A program made the translations under genes and the position numbers. From positions 1 through 26,367 of the forward strand of contig FR897022.1 in assembly GCA_000437235.1 (NCBI GenBank): DNA of 26,367 bases. The letters run 5' to 3'. Shown in pieces: positions 1 through 7,611 of this stretch. Under the pieces are notes generated by a model. That model made no database searches, was not told the DNA's origin, and saw nothing but the letters and a program-made list of their open reading frames with translations. This stretch comes from Coprobacillus sp. CAG:826 (GTDB lineage Bacteria; Bacillota_I; Bacilli_A; RFN20; CAG-826). Each line of letters begins with the position of its first letter. Within the stretch, counting starts at the first letter, position 1.

Positions 1-26
1 CACCTTAGATTTTAAAGAGCCAAAAT

Positions 27-55
27 AAGAGGAGCAGAACGCTTCTCTTTTCTTT
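27..55 (+). terminator. Intrinsic terminator of a plus-strand gene lying left of the window
   Basis: An 8-9 bp stem (28-35 with 41-48, one G-T pair) and a 5-base loop are followed on the plus strand by a T-rich tract (48-57, broken by one C). On the minus strand the tail is poor, so it most likely ends a gene entering from the left and converging on the feo operon. Confidence 0.6.
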
Positions 56-63
56 TTCTCCTT

Positions 64-96
64 AAAAAAGGAGAACTCATTTCGAGCTCTCCTTTT
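64..96 (-). terminator. Terminator of the feo operon, overlapping the last codons
   Basis: A 9-bp perfect stem (66-74 with 88-96), extended by 3 bp after one mismatch (76-78 with 84-86), is followed in minus-strand reading by six T residues (64-69). The stem includes the final codons and the TGA stop (77-79) of the FeoB-associated protein gene. A-rich flanks mean it may also work in the plus direction. Confidence 0.75.
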
Positions 97-271
97 GTTC
101 TTTTTTGGGATATTTCCGATGATATTCATCTACCATCTTTTTTCCTTTTGAAGCACACGACGCACATTCGCCTGTTGGTAAATGCTTTACTTTTTTATAG
201 ATATAAGTTCCTATTACACTACCTAAGAATAAAACCGTTAAGACAATAACAGTAATTTCCAATGGTGTCAT
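77..271 (-). CDS. FeoB-associated Cys-rich membrane protein
   Basis: This 64-residue protein has one N-terminal membrane helix (about residues 5-25), a basic stretch, then a GECASC motif with two cysteines (about residues 34-39) and a lysine-rich soluble tail. That is the plan of the small FeoB-associated Cys-rich proteins found beside feoB in many Firmicutes. They are thought to help ferrous iron transport, perhaps as a FeoC-like partner or metal relay; their precise role is not established. The gene is the last of the feo operon, 3 bases after the feoB stop, and its 3' end is part of the operon terminator. Family assignment is fairly sure; the function is inference. Confidence 0.88.
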   Translation of the reverse strand: MTPLEITVIVLTVLFLGSVIGTYIYKKVKHLPTGECASCASKGKKMVDEYHRKYPKKEQKESSK

Positions 272-274
272 AGA

Positions 275-2602
275 TTAAGCTTCTCTCTTTACAGGATGTT
301 TCTTGTTGTAATAAACAACACCAAGAATGGCAGCAGCAGCGGCAACTAAGATTCCAGCGAATGTTGGAATTGCCCACGCAAGTGTGTCAGAACTAAACAT
401 AGATAAGAATGTATAGATGATACCAGCACCGATATAAGAAACAGCAATCCAGAAGAGAACTGTCCATTTGAACTTGCCTTTTGGAAGTTCGGCTTTTGCG
501 GTAGCACAAGCAGCGAAGCAAGGAATCGTAAGCATATTGAAGGCGATAAAGGAAATACAACCAGCTGCGGTAATTCCTGTACCTTTAATCATAACTAAGG
601 ATTCAAGAATACCATCATCGGTAGCTTCAGATAAGTTACGAAGTTCTTCAATAATTTGACCAATTTCTGGTGATAACATTCCTTTATCATAAGCAGTAAT
701 AATTACGCCTGCTAATGAGAAGAATGTAGCAATAACGTTTTCTTTGGCAATTAAACCAGTGATAGCAGCAACGGCGAAGACCCAACCTAAGGAATTGAGT
801 TGTGAACCAAATCCTAATGGAGTAAACAAAGGTTGAATGAATTGCCCGATAGAAGCCAAAATAGAATTTTGCATATTATCGACAGGTCTCCAATCCCAAC
901 CAAAGTTCGATAAGAACCAGATTAAGATGGTGGAAGCAAGAATGATGGTAAAGGCTTTTTTAACGAAGTGTTTAGCCTTATCCCAAAGGTGAATCATTAA
1001 AGACTTAAATTGTGGAGCGTGATAAGCTGGAAGTTCCATAATAAATGGTGGAACATCGCCGCGCATTGTCGTATGACGCATAGCAATTACACAAATAATT
1101 GCAGTTACCATGCCGATGACATACATTGCAAAGGTAATAATATCGGCATTTCCAATGCCAAAGGCTTGTACTAGACCTCCTGCAATAGCGGTTAAAATTG
1201 GTAATTTAGCGCCACAGGAGAAGAATGGAATAACACGAACCGTTGCGGTTCTTTCTTTTTCATCGGCTAAGGTTCTAGTATTAATCATAGCAGGGACGGA
1301 ACATCCAAAGCCCATAATCATTGGCATGAAGGAACGTCCAGATAAACCAAATTTTCTAAAGATACGGTCTAAGATAAAGGCAACACGAGCCATATATCCA
1401 GAATCTTCTAGAATCGAGAAGAATAAGAATAAGAATAAGATTTGTGGTAAGAAGCCTAGGACAGCAAATAGGCCACCTAAGACACCATCACAGATAAAGC
1501 CTTGGAGCCAACTTCCCTCTTCTAACCAGCCACTTACACAACCCGTAATCCAGTCGGTAATATTAGTGAAGAAGTTTGCTAATATTACACCTGGAGAATT
1601 AATACCTGCTTCAGTAAAGAAGAGTCCTTCAAACATACTTCCTTTAAAACATGGATGATCAAATTTTAATAAACCACCTAAGAAAAGTAAATTTTCTGAG
1701 AAGGTAAAGTGGAAAATAACAAAGAGGATAGCTAAGAAGATTGGAATTCCCGCCCATTTATTGGTCAGTACTCTATCAATCTTATCGGATTTTGTTAACA
1801 CACTAGCTTCTGGATCTTTCTTTTTATAGAAAGGCGCACAGTTTTTAGAAATGTATTTATAACGAGAATCAGCAATTAAAGCTTCGAAGTCATCATCAAA
1901 CATTTCATCATGGAATGATTTTTTAAATTCATCCACCATTGGAAGTAAATCTGGATGATCTTTTGCTTCAATTTCATCATTTTCCACTAATTTCACAGCG
2001 TGGAACAAGGGATTAACAACGCCTTTTCCTTTAAAAGCAATGGTAACATCATTGATTAAATGAAGTATTTCTTTGTTTTCAATCAATGTTTTACCTTGGC
2101 GACCTTTTAAAGCTTCTTGATAGGCAACTCTCATTAATTCGTCTAAGTTATCTTCTTTTAAAGCGGAGATACGAACCACTGGAACGCCTAATTTCTTTTC
2201 AAGATCTTTCACTTGAATGACGTCACCATGAGATTCAACAACGTCCATCATATTTAAAGCCACAACAAGAGGAACATCCATTTCTAATAATTGTGTTGTT
2301 AAATATAAGTTACGTTCAAGGTTGGTTGCATCAACAATGTTAATAACGCAAGCGGGTTTCTCTTCTAAAATATAATTACGAGAAATCACTTCTTCTGGTG
2401 TATAAGGAGATAAAGAATAAATACCTGGCAAGTCAATAATCGCGACATGTTCTTCTAACTTCTTATAGGTACCTTCTTTTTTATCAACCGTAACACCTGG
2501 CCAGTTACCGACGTGAGCGGTAGATCCAGTTAAGTTATTAAATAAAGTCGTTTTACCACAGTTTGGGTTTCCAGCTAAAGCAAAGGTTTTCATATTACTC
2601 AT
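275..2602 (-). CDS. feoB: Ferrous iron transport protein B (GTP-gated Fe2+ permease)
   Basis: FeoB imports Fe2+ across the cytoplasmic membrane; a cytosolic G domain gates the channel. The N-terminal G domain shows G1 GNPNCGKTT (residues 11-19), the G2 region NWPGVT (33-38), G3 DLPG (57-60) and G4 NMMD (117-120). A helical regulator region follows to about residue 270, and then multiple membrane segments hold the two Gate repeats. Gate 1 has the cysteine motif GFGCSVPAM, and a second conserved region reads FSCGAKLP. At 775 residues the length is normal for Firmicutes FeoB. The ATG overlaps the feoA stop by 4 bases (ATGA) and has an upstream GGGGAAGG-type binding site inside feoA, so the two are translationally coupled. 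Confidence 0.98.
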   Translation of the reverse strand: MSNMKTFALAGNPNCGKTTLFNNLTGSTAHVGNWPGVTVDKKEGTYKKLEEHVAIIDLPGIYSLSPYTPEEVISRNYILEEKPACVINIVDATNLERNLYLTTQLLEMDVPLVVALNMMDVVESHGDVIQVKDLEKKLGVPVVRISALKEDNLDELMRVAYQEALKGRQGKTLIENKEILHLINDVTIAFKGKGVVNPLFHAVKLVENDEIEAKDHPDLLPMVDEFKKSFHDEMFDDDFEALIADSRYKYISKNCAPFYKKKDPEASVLTKSDKIDRVLTNKWAGIPIFLAILFVIFHFTFSENLLFLGGLLKFDHPCFKGSMFEGLFFTEAGINSPGVILANFFTNITDWITGCVSGWLEEGSWLQGFICDGVLGGLFAVLGFLPQILFLFLFFSILEDSGYMARVAFILDRIFRKFGLSGRSFMPMIMGFGCSVPAMINTRTLADEKERTATVRVIPFFSCGAKLPILTAIAGGLVQAFGIGNADIITFAMYVIGMVTAIICVIAMRHTTMRGDVPPFIMELPAYHAPQFKSLMIHLWDKAKHFVKKAFTIILASTILIWFLSNFGWDWRPVDNMQNSILASIGQFIQPLFTPLGFGSQLNSLGWVFAVAAITGLIAKENVIATFFSLAGVIITAYDKGMLSPEIGQIIEELRNLSEATDDGILESLVMIKGTGITAAGCISFIAFNMLTIPCFAACATAKAELPKGKFKWTVLFWIAVSYIGAGIIYTFLSMFSSDTLAWAIPTFAGILVAAAAAILGVVYYNKKHPVKREA

Positions 2603-2847
2603 AATGATTCACCTTCCCCTTTAATTTCCATTGTTACAAGTTGAGCTTCCGTTTTTCTTAGAGTTAATTCATAACCACGGATGGTAACCTCTAATGGGTC
2701 ACCTAATGGTGCTTTTTTACGTAAGGTTACTTCCGCACCAGGAGTAACTCCCATATCGAATAAGCGTCGACGAATTTTACCTTCGCCACCCACTTTTTTG
2801 ATTAGGCCAGTCTCGCCTAATGTAAACTCATCTAGTTGTTTTAGCAT
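2599..2847 (-). CDS. feoA: Ferrous iron transport protein A (SH3-like), copy 1
   Basis: FeoA is a small cytosolic SH3-like protein needed for FeoB activity. The protein shows the family's layout: a short lead, GETGLIKKV, then RRRLFDMGVTPGAEVTLRKK and a final beta strand region GYELTLRK. The frame stays open to 2865 (six more codons), but those codons form a GGAAGGA ribosome binding site placed correctly for the ATG at 2847, so I take 2847, giving 82 residues. The 2865 ATG overlaps the stop of the preceding feoA copy (TAATG) and has no binding site of its own. It overlaps feoB by 4 bases. Confidence 0.92.
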   Translation of the reverse strand: MLKQLDEFTLGETGLIKKVGGEGKIRRRLFDMGVTPGAEVTLRKKAPLGDPLEVTIRGYELTLRKTEAQLVTMEIKGEGESL

Positions 2848-2864
2848 ATTTATCCTTCCTTCCA

Positions 2865-3077
2865 TTACGCTACTAGAATTTTGGAAGCAATGTCGTGATC
2901 AAGAGCTAAACGACCCTCCTTAACAACACAAATCACATTTCCTCCTGATTGAGACAAAATGCGAATCGTTGCATCAATCGTAATTCCTAAACTCTCTAAA
3001 TGTTTTTTGAGTTTATCCGTCGCTAAGATTCTTACAATTCTTAAATCGGTATTTAACGGTGCTAGTACAATTGGCAT
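2865..3077 (-). CDS. feoA: FeoA-domain protein, copy 2 (first gene of feo operon)
   Basis: This 70-residue FeoA-domain protein shows the short beta-barrel pattern with LKKHLESLGITIDATIRILSQ and a closing strand region, and is about 30 percent identical by eye to its neighbour. Tandem feoA genes before feoB are common in Firmicutes; the two products may act together with FeoB. The start has a strong AGGAGG site 8-9 bases upstream. Just before it lie the operon promoter and two palindromic operators, so iron- or manganese-responsive control is likely. It is the first gene of the four-gene feo operon. Confidence 0.9.
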   Translation of the reverse strand: MPIVLAPLNTDLRIVRILATDKLKKHLESLGITIDATIRILSQSGGNVICVVKEGRLALDHDIASKILVA

Positions 3078-3093
3078 AAAACATTTCCTCCTA

Positions 3094-3111
3094 AGTTAGT
3101 TCGCACTAACT
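3094..3111 (-). promoter_or_regulatory. Palindromic operator 2 of the feo promoter (downstream box)
   Basis: AGTTAG-N6-CTAACT, a perfect 6+6 palindrome, lies just downstream of the -10 box at the expected transcription start. Its half-sites are identical to those of the box at 3162-3179. It resembles DtxR/IdeR/MntR-type metal regulator sites more than a Fur box. The regulator itself is not in the window. Confidence 0.75.
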
Positions 3112-3117
3112 ATCATG

Positions 3118-3146
3118 ATTATAGACTTACCTCATAGATAAATCAA
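3118..3146 (-). promoter_or_regulatory. SigA-type promoter of the feo operon
   Basis: In minus-strand reading, TTGATT (3141-3146), a 17-base spacer and a perfect TATAAT (3118-3123) form a strong housekeeping promoter. Transcription should start near 3111, inside the downstream palindrome. Confidence 0.85.
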
Positions 3147-3161
3147 TACTTTTTTTACAAA

Positions 3162-3179
3162 AGTTAGAAAAAACTAACT
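3162..3179 (-). promoter_or_regulatory. Palindromic operator 1 of the feo promoter (upstream box)
   Basis: This is a second AGTTAG-N6-CTAACT palindrome, with an A-tract spacer, 15 bases upstream of the -35 box. The centre-to-centre distance to the other box is 68 bases. The shared half-sites in an otherwise unconstrained region point to one regulator binding both. Confidence 0.75.
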
Positions 3180-3193
3180 GAGAAAATATTTTT

Positions 3194-3231
3194 TATAAAA
3201 AAAGAACTAGAGATAAATCTCTAATTCTTTT
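3194..3231 (-). terminator. Terminator after spoIVA
   Basis: A 13-bp stem (3201-3213 with 3218-3230, one G-T pair) with a 4-base loop is followed in minus reading by seven T residues. It begins a few bases after the spoIVA stop and separates spoIVA from the feo promoter. Confidence 0.85.
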
Positions 3232-3236
3232 CGCTT

Positions 3237-4712
3237 CTAGAAGACAAAAGCAATGAGGTTTCCTTTGCCTTTATTGGCAATTGTTTTAAGCAGTTGTTGC
3301 ATTTTAATTTTGACAGGTTCTGGTAAAGTCGCCAATTTAGAACTTACTCCTGCTTTCATGATTTCCCCAAATTTTTGACCAAACATTTCGCAATCTAAGA
3401 CCGCTAACGGATTTTGTTCAAAGGCTTTAGATAAGTAATCTACGAAGTAATCGCTTTGCATTTTAGAGCCTAAAATCGGTTCAAATGATGTTTCTAAATC
3501 CACTTTCACAATATGATATGTCGGCGCGGTCGCTTTAACTTTGATGCCGTATCTTCCTCCCGCTTTTAGAATCGATGGCTTTTCAATTTTCATTTCATCA
3601 AAGCTAACATTCGTATAACCATATCCGGTATTTTCCGCCATTTCTAAGGCAGAAGCGATATGATCGTATTTTTTCTTTGCTTTCACAAATTCGGTTAAAA
3701 CTGCCATTAATTCGGCTTTATCCGATATTTCACAGCCTACCAAATCTTTCAATACCTTTTCATACAAACTGTCATCCACTTGCATTTCTACAAGAATGGT
3801 GCCCGTGCCTGTATCCACATTTGCGATATTGACGCTTGTTAAATTTTCGTTTTCTTTGATGACTTGCGTAATTTTATCGACATCGCGAACAATACGTGCT
3901 TCTTTCATTGCTTTTTCAATTGATTCTTGAATGCTCACTTTTAAAGGATGCTCTTCATCTAAAACCGCTACCCATTTCGGTAAAGCAACATCAATACTCG
4001 TAACTGGGAATTGATATAAGGCTTCTTTTAAAACCGTTATCGCCTCTTCTTCTTTCATCAATTCTGCATTTAAAGGAATGACGGGCACGCCATATTTTTG
4101 TTTTAATTCTTCCGCTAAAGCTAAAGTAGAACTTTCATATGGTTTAGTTGAATTTAAAACCACAACATAAGGTCTTTCAATTGAATTCATTTCTGCAATG
4201 ATTTGTTCTTCAGCAGTGATATAATCTTCTCTTTTAAATTCGGTTACCGTCCCATCACTAATAACGACAATACCTAACGTGGAATGTTCTTTAATGACTT
4301 TTTCGGTACCAATTCTTGCCGCATCATCAAATGGAATGGTTTCGTTAAACCATGGGGTTTTCACCATTCGCATTTTTCCGTCTTCTAAATATCCCGAAGC
4401 TTTATCGATGACAAAACCGACACAGTCAATCATACGGACTTTTACATTTAAACTTTCATCAATGGGTAAAGTGACACCATTCGCGGGAACAAATTTTGGT
4501 TCTACCGTCATAATGGTTTTTCCACTTCCCGATTGTGGAAGTTCATCTCTTGCTCTTGCTTGTTCTTCTTCGGGAATATGCGGCAAGACCATCACTTCCA
4601 TAAATCGTTTGATAAACGTCGATTTTCCAACGCGAACTGGGCCCACGACCCCTAAATAAACATCGCCATTGTTTCTCGCTCCGATATCTTTAAAAATGGT
4701 AAACGCATCCAT
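3237..4712 (-). CDS. spoIVA: Stage IV sporulation protein A (spore-coat basement ATPase)
   Basis: SpoIVA is made in the mother cell, binds the forespore surface through SpoVM and polymerises by ATP hydrolysis to build the platform for the spore coat. Starting at the ATG at 4712 the protein has 491 residues, matching the 492 of Bacillus subtilis, and its Walker A motif GPVRVGKS falls at 24-31 with the lysine at residue 30 as in Bacillus. The frame is open to 4745, but an AGGAGG site sits inside the extra codons. The C-terminus ends in a hydrophobic tail (IAFVF), as expected for the membrane-targeting end. The gene is last in the cmk-der-spoVIF-spoIVA run. A terminator between spoVIF and spoIVA and a sigma-E-like -10 box suggest its own sporulation promoter. 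Confidence 0.97.
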   Translation of the reverse strand: MDAFTIFKDIGARNNGDVYLGVVGPVRVGKSTFIKRFMEVMVLPHIPEEEQARARDELPQSGSGKTIMTVEPKFVPANGVTLPIDESLNVKVRMIDCVGFVIDKASGYLEDGKMRMVKTPWFNETIPFDDAARIGTEKVIKEHSTLGIVVISDGTVTEFKREDYITAEEQIIAEMNSIERPYVVVLNSTKPYESSTLALAEELKQKYGVPVIPLNAELMKEEEAITVLKEALYQFPVTSIDVALPKWVAVLDEEHPLKVSIQESIEKAMKEARIVRDVDKITQVIKENENLTSVNIANVDTGTGTILVEMQVDDSLYEKVLKDLVGCEISDKAELMAVLTEFVKAKKKYDHIASALEMAENTGYGYTNVSFDEMKIEKPSILKAGGRYGIKVKATAPTYHIVKVDLETSFEPILGSKMQSDYFVDYLSKAFEQNPLAVLDCEMFGQKFGEIMKAGVSSKLATLPEPVKIKMQQLLKTIANKGKGNLIAFVF

Positions 4713-4749
4713 TCTTTTTCCTCCTATGGCCATAGGCCTTTTCATAATC

Positions 4750-4757
4750 TATGTATG
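4750..4757 (-). promoter_or_regulatory. Possible sigma-E-type -10 box for spoIVA
   Basis: CATACATA in minus reading resembles the sigma-E/sigma-K -10 element and lies about 38 bases before the spoIVA start, suiting a mother-cell gene. The -35 region is poor, so this is tentative. Confidence 0.35.
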
Positions 4758-4787
4758 ATAGAAGCAAAAAAACTAGAACTAAGAACG

Positions 4788-4815
4788 TAAAAAAAATAGG
4801 GAGCGTCCCCTATTC
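4788..4815 (-). terminator. Terminator after spoVIF
   Basis: A 7-bp stem (4795-4801 with 4808-4814) has a 6-base loop and is followed by eight T residues in minus reading. It ends the cmk-der-spoVIF transcript before spoIVA. Confidence 0.8.
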
Positions 4816-4817
4816 TT

Positions 4818-5057
4818 TTATAAAAGTTTATCCATACTCTTTGGCACTTTATCTTTTTTTATCGCGGTAATAATTTTTTCGGTTTTTTCTTCCGTAACTT
4901 CTTTTCCCGCCATTCGTGCCACTTTTTGAATTAAAGATCGTAAATTATCTTCATTCGATAAATCTTGACCGGAAACCGATTTCGCTAAGTGCAAAATGTC
5001 ATCACGGCTGACATGTGCTCTTTGCTCCACCTTATCAAAAATAGAATCTTCACTCAT
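4818..5057 (-). CDS. spoVIF: Stage VI sporulation protein F-like protein
   Basis: This small soluble, helical, charged protein is about 79 residues from the ATG at 5057 and 86 if the frame is used from 5078. The pattern (an N-terminal F-D-K-V stretch, D-DILHLAKSVSG, a central LRSLIQKVARMAGK and a closing helix with TEEKTEKIITAIK) matches the SpoVIF family, needed for late spore-coat assembly in Bacillus. I prefer 5057 because GGTGAT just upstream can pair with the 16S tail; 5063 and 5078 are alternatives. It sits 44 bases after der, with its own terminator, and precedes spoIVA, another coat gene, which supports the call. Identification is by pattern and is less sure than its neighbours. Confidence 0.72.
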   Translation of the reverse strand: MSEDSIFDKVEQRAHVSRDDILHLAKSVSGQDLSNEDNLRSLIQKVARMAGKEVTEEKTEKIITAIKKDKVPKSMDKLL

Positions 5058-5101
5058 TTTCATCACCCAATGTATCATATGCTCATTTGGGCGAATGGCT
5101 A

Positions 5102-6409
5102 TTATTTTCTTTCTCTTAAAATAAATTGAATGGGGCTTCCTTCTAAAGTAAAGGCATTACGAATACGATTTTCTAAATATCTTTCATACGAGAAATGCAT
5201 AAAATGTGGGTCATTCACAAAGAGAATAAAGGTAGGTGGACAAGTGGTGGCTTGGTTGGCAAATAAAATCTTAATCCGTCCTCCATTAAAGTAAGGCGCT
5301 GGATTCATCACTTGGGCATCTTGCATAATCTCATTAAGGACCGAAGTAGAAACATGACTATGATAAGCATCATAAGCCACATCAATCGCTTGGAAGATTT
5401 GTTGAATTCTTGTTCTTTCTAAAGCCGAAACAAATACAATTGGCACATAATCTAAAAATTTGAATTCTTCTCTTACTTTTTTAGTGAATTCCGACATAGT
5501 TCTATGGTCTTTAGTAACGGCATCCCATTTATTCACAACAATAATCATCGCTTTATGCGCGTCGATAGCGTAACCCGCGACATGTTTATCTTGTTCGCGG
5601 ATGCCTTCTTTTGCATCAATCACTAATAAAACGATATCACTACGATCAATGGCCGCTAAAGCACGTAAAGCCGCATATTTATCCACGGCTTCATAAATAC
5701 GGCCGCGTTTTTTTAATCCCGCGGTATCAATAACCACATAATCTCTACCTTCTCTTCTAAAAGAGGTGTCGATAGCGTCCCTTGTCGTTCCTTCAATGGG
5801 TGAAGCAATGACCCGAGATTGATTTAAAATCGCGTTCACTAAACTTGATTTTCCTACATTGGGACGTCCAATAATGGAAAAACAAATTTGTCCTTCATAC
5901 TCTTTTTCTTCTTTTTCTGGTAAAAGCGCTATGATTTGATCTAATATATCGCCAATACCAATACCATGGGCACCGGATACCGCAATGGGGTCACCAATAC
6001 CTAAAGCATAAAATTCATTAATATCACCGACATGCGCTCCATCATCAATTTTATTAACCGCTAAAACAACGGGTTTATTTGATTTATGGAGCATTTTTGC
6101 TACCATACGATCATCTTTGGTAATGCCTAACTTTCCATCGGTAACAAAAAGAATTACATCTGCTTCTTCTAAAGCAATTTCCACTTGTGCACGAATTTGT
6201 TCTTGGAAAGGACGGTTTTCAATTTCTACTCCGCCCGTATCAATTAAACGAAATTCTTTCGTTAGCCAAGTTGCTTTGGAATAGATACGATCTCTTGTTA
6301 CACCAGGTTGATCATCAATAATGGATTTTCTTTCGCCGGTAATACGATTAAAAATCGTAGATTTACCTACATTTGGGGTTCCTACAATAGCTACCGTTCC
6401 TAAACTCAT
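5102..6409 (-). CDS. der: Ribosome assembly GTPase Der (EngA)
   Basis: Der acts in maturation of the 50S ribosomal subunit. Two tandem G domains are visible. The first has GTPNVGKST (10-18), DTGG (57-60) and NKID (119-122); the second has GRPNVGKSS (181-189), DTAG (228-231) and NKWD (293-296). A C-terminal KH-like domain follows and ends in FILRERK. The length of 435 is typical (436 in Bacillus subtilis). The start overlaps the cmk stop by 4 bases with an AGGTGA site before it. In Bacillus der is followed by gpsA and then spoIVA; here spoVIF lies between and no gpsA is seen. Confidence 0.98.
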   Translation of the reverse strand: MSLGTVAIVGTPNVGKSTIFNRITGERKSIIDDQPGVTRDRIYSKATWLTKEFRLIDTGGVEIENRPFQEQIRAQVEIALEEADVILFVTDGKLGITKDDRMVAKMLHKSNKPVVLAVNKIDDGAHVGDINEFYALGIGDPIAVSGAHGIGIGDILDQIIALLPEKEEKEYEGQICFSIIGRPNVGKSSLVNAILNQSRVIASPIEGTTRDAIDTSFRREGRDYVVIDTAGLKKRGRIYEAVDKYAALRALAAIDRSDIVLLVIDAKEGIREQDKHVAGYAIDAHKAMIIVVNKWDAVTKDHRTMSEFTKKVREEFKFLDYVPIVFVSALERTRIQQIFQAIDVAYDAYHSHVSTSVLNEIMQDAQVMNPAPYFNGGRIKILFANQATTCPPTFILFVNDPHFMHFSYERYLENRIRNAFTLEGSPIQFILRERK

Positions 6410-7077
6410 TCCATTTCACCTAATTTCTTTTCAATAATAGAAATTACTGCGTTTACCACTTCATCAATACTCATATTCGAAGTATCTAATAAAATGGAAT
6501 CTTCGGCGGGACGAAGAGGTGCGAAAGCGCGACTTGAATCAATATTATCCCTGCGAATTAAATCTTGTTCAATTTCCTCTAAGTTACAAGCAATTCCCTT
6601 TTCTAAATTTTCTAAATAACGACGTTTGGCTCTTTCATGTACTGTTGCAACTTGGAAGATTTTCACTTCTGCATTTGGAAGAACATAAGTTCCAATATCT
6701 CTTCCATCCATTACAACCGAGACCGATTCAGCCATTTTTCTTTGTAAATCAACCATTGCTAAACGAACATCACGATACGAAGCAATATAAGAAACGTTTT
6801 TGGTCACGTCGTCTAAACGAATTTCTTTTGTGACATCTTGATGATTGCATAAAACCATACCATTTTCTTTGAGTTCAATATGAATGTCTGGCACTAAAGC
6901 GCAAACTTTCTTTTCATCTTGGCAATCGACACCTTGATGTAAGGCATACCAAGTTACCGAGCGATACATCGCGCCAGTATCAATATAAACATAGCCTAAT
7001 TTCTTAGCTACAATTTTAGCAATCGTAGATTTACCTGCTGCGGCAGGTCCGTCAATAGCAATAGCGATTCTTTTCAT
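6406..7077 (-). CDS. cmk: Cytidylate kinase
   Basis: CMP kinase phosphorylates CMP and dCMP with ATP in the cytosol for nucleotide salvage and turnover. The P-loop GPAAAGKST occupies residues 10-18. The CMP-binding region (YIDTGAMYRSVTW) and the later DGRDIGTYVLPNAEVKIF motif are present, as is the LID region with RRYLENLEKG. The length of 223 fits the family (about 220-230). A GGAGG site lies 10 bases before the ATG. It is 19 bases downstream of a small membrane protein gene and overlaps der by 4 bases, so the three form one operon. Confidence 0.97.
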   Translation of the reverse strand: MKRIAIAIDGPAAAGKSTIAKIVAKKLGYVYIDTGAMYRSVTWYALHQGVDCQDEKKVCALVPDIHIELKENGMVLCNHQDVTKEIRLDDVTKNVSYIASYRDVRLAMVDLQRKMAESVSVVMDGRDIGTYVLPNAEVKIFQVATVHERAKRRYLENLEKGIACNLEEIEQDLIRRDNIDSSRAFAPLRPAEDSILLDTSNMSIDEVVNAVISIIEKKLGEME

Positions 7078-7096
7078 TTTTTTGCTTCCTCCATTT

Positions 7097-7348
7097 TTAA
7101 TCCTTTAAGGCAAGAATAATTCCTAAGACAATTAAACATGCCAATAAACTAATACATGTGATTACAAAGACTTTCACATAATTGATTTCTTTTTTCTCAT
7201 GTAAAATCAAAGGCCTATTTCCTTGTTTTTTTTCTTTGCTTGGTTCTTTATAGTGTTTTCCTTGATATTTGGCGATGGGTAAATCCCCATCGTCCATCGC
7301 TTGTATTTGAAGGCGGTATTTGTTAAAGGCTTTTACTCTAGACTTCAT
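7097..7348 (-). CDS. Small membrane protein of unknown function, first gene of the cmk operon
   Basis: I do not recognise this 83-residue protein. It has a basic, hydrophilic N-terminal part of about 55 residues (many Lys and Gln, including SKEKKQGNR) and one strong C-terminal membrane helix (about 59-80) ending in a short LKD tail. This is a type-II or tail-anchored plan with the basic part in the cytoplasm. The start has a clear GAGGAGG site 9 bases upstream. The frame ends 19 bases before cmk, so it is co-transcribed with cmk and der. A small membrane protein next to cmk could be lineage-specific. No function should be assumed. Confidence 0.8.
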   Translation of the reverse strand: MKSRVKAFNKYRLQIQAMDDGDLPIAKYQGKHYKEPSKEKKQGNRPLILHEKKEINYVKVFVITCISLLACLIVLGIILALKD

Positions 7349-7551
7349 AAATCTCGCCTCCTCAATCTCCCTTTCTATTCTAATAGAATTAACAAGTTTT
7401 TTCTATATTAACTTGTATTTTGTAGAATTTTTTTCAACTCAAGGAAAAAACAAAAAAACGTTTTTTCTATATTCATCATATTTTCCATAAATTGTTTCTA
7501 TAAAGCATAGCTTTCTTTTGAAAAAAACCATGTTTTTTCGTTGTCTTTTCA

Positions 7552-7580
7552 TTGCTTTTTATCCCTAGAACCTTTATAAT
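7552..7580 (+). promoter_or_regulatory. SigA-type promoter of fer
   Basis: TTGCTT (7552-7557), a 17-base spacer and TATAAT (7575-7580) lie 31 bases before the fer start, with an AGGAGG site between. Confidence 0.85.
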
Positions 7581-7611
7581 GAAACTAGTCTAAAAAAAGG
7601 AGGACGAACGA

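Noticed and set aside
1419..1441. Tandem AAGAAT repeats in feoB
   Set aside because: They encode an Ile-Leu-Phe-rich membrane helix that is conserved in FeoB, so composition explains them and no phase-variable effect is suggested.
1110..1658. Long plus-strand open frame inside feoB
   Set aside because: It is antisense to a clear feoB, has no ribosome binding site and its product is unlike a real protein in composition.
5063..5075. CATATGATA upstream of spoVIF as a sigma-K -10 box
   Set aside because: It is almost on top of the start codon and has no AC element at 16-17 bases, so a promoter here would leave hardly any leader.
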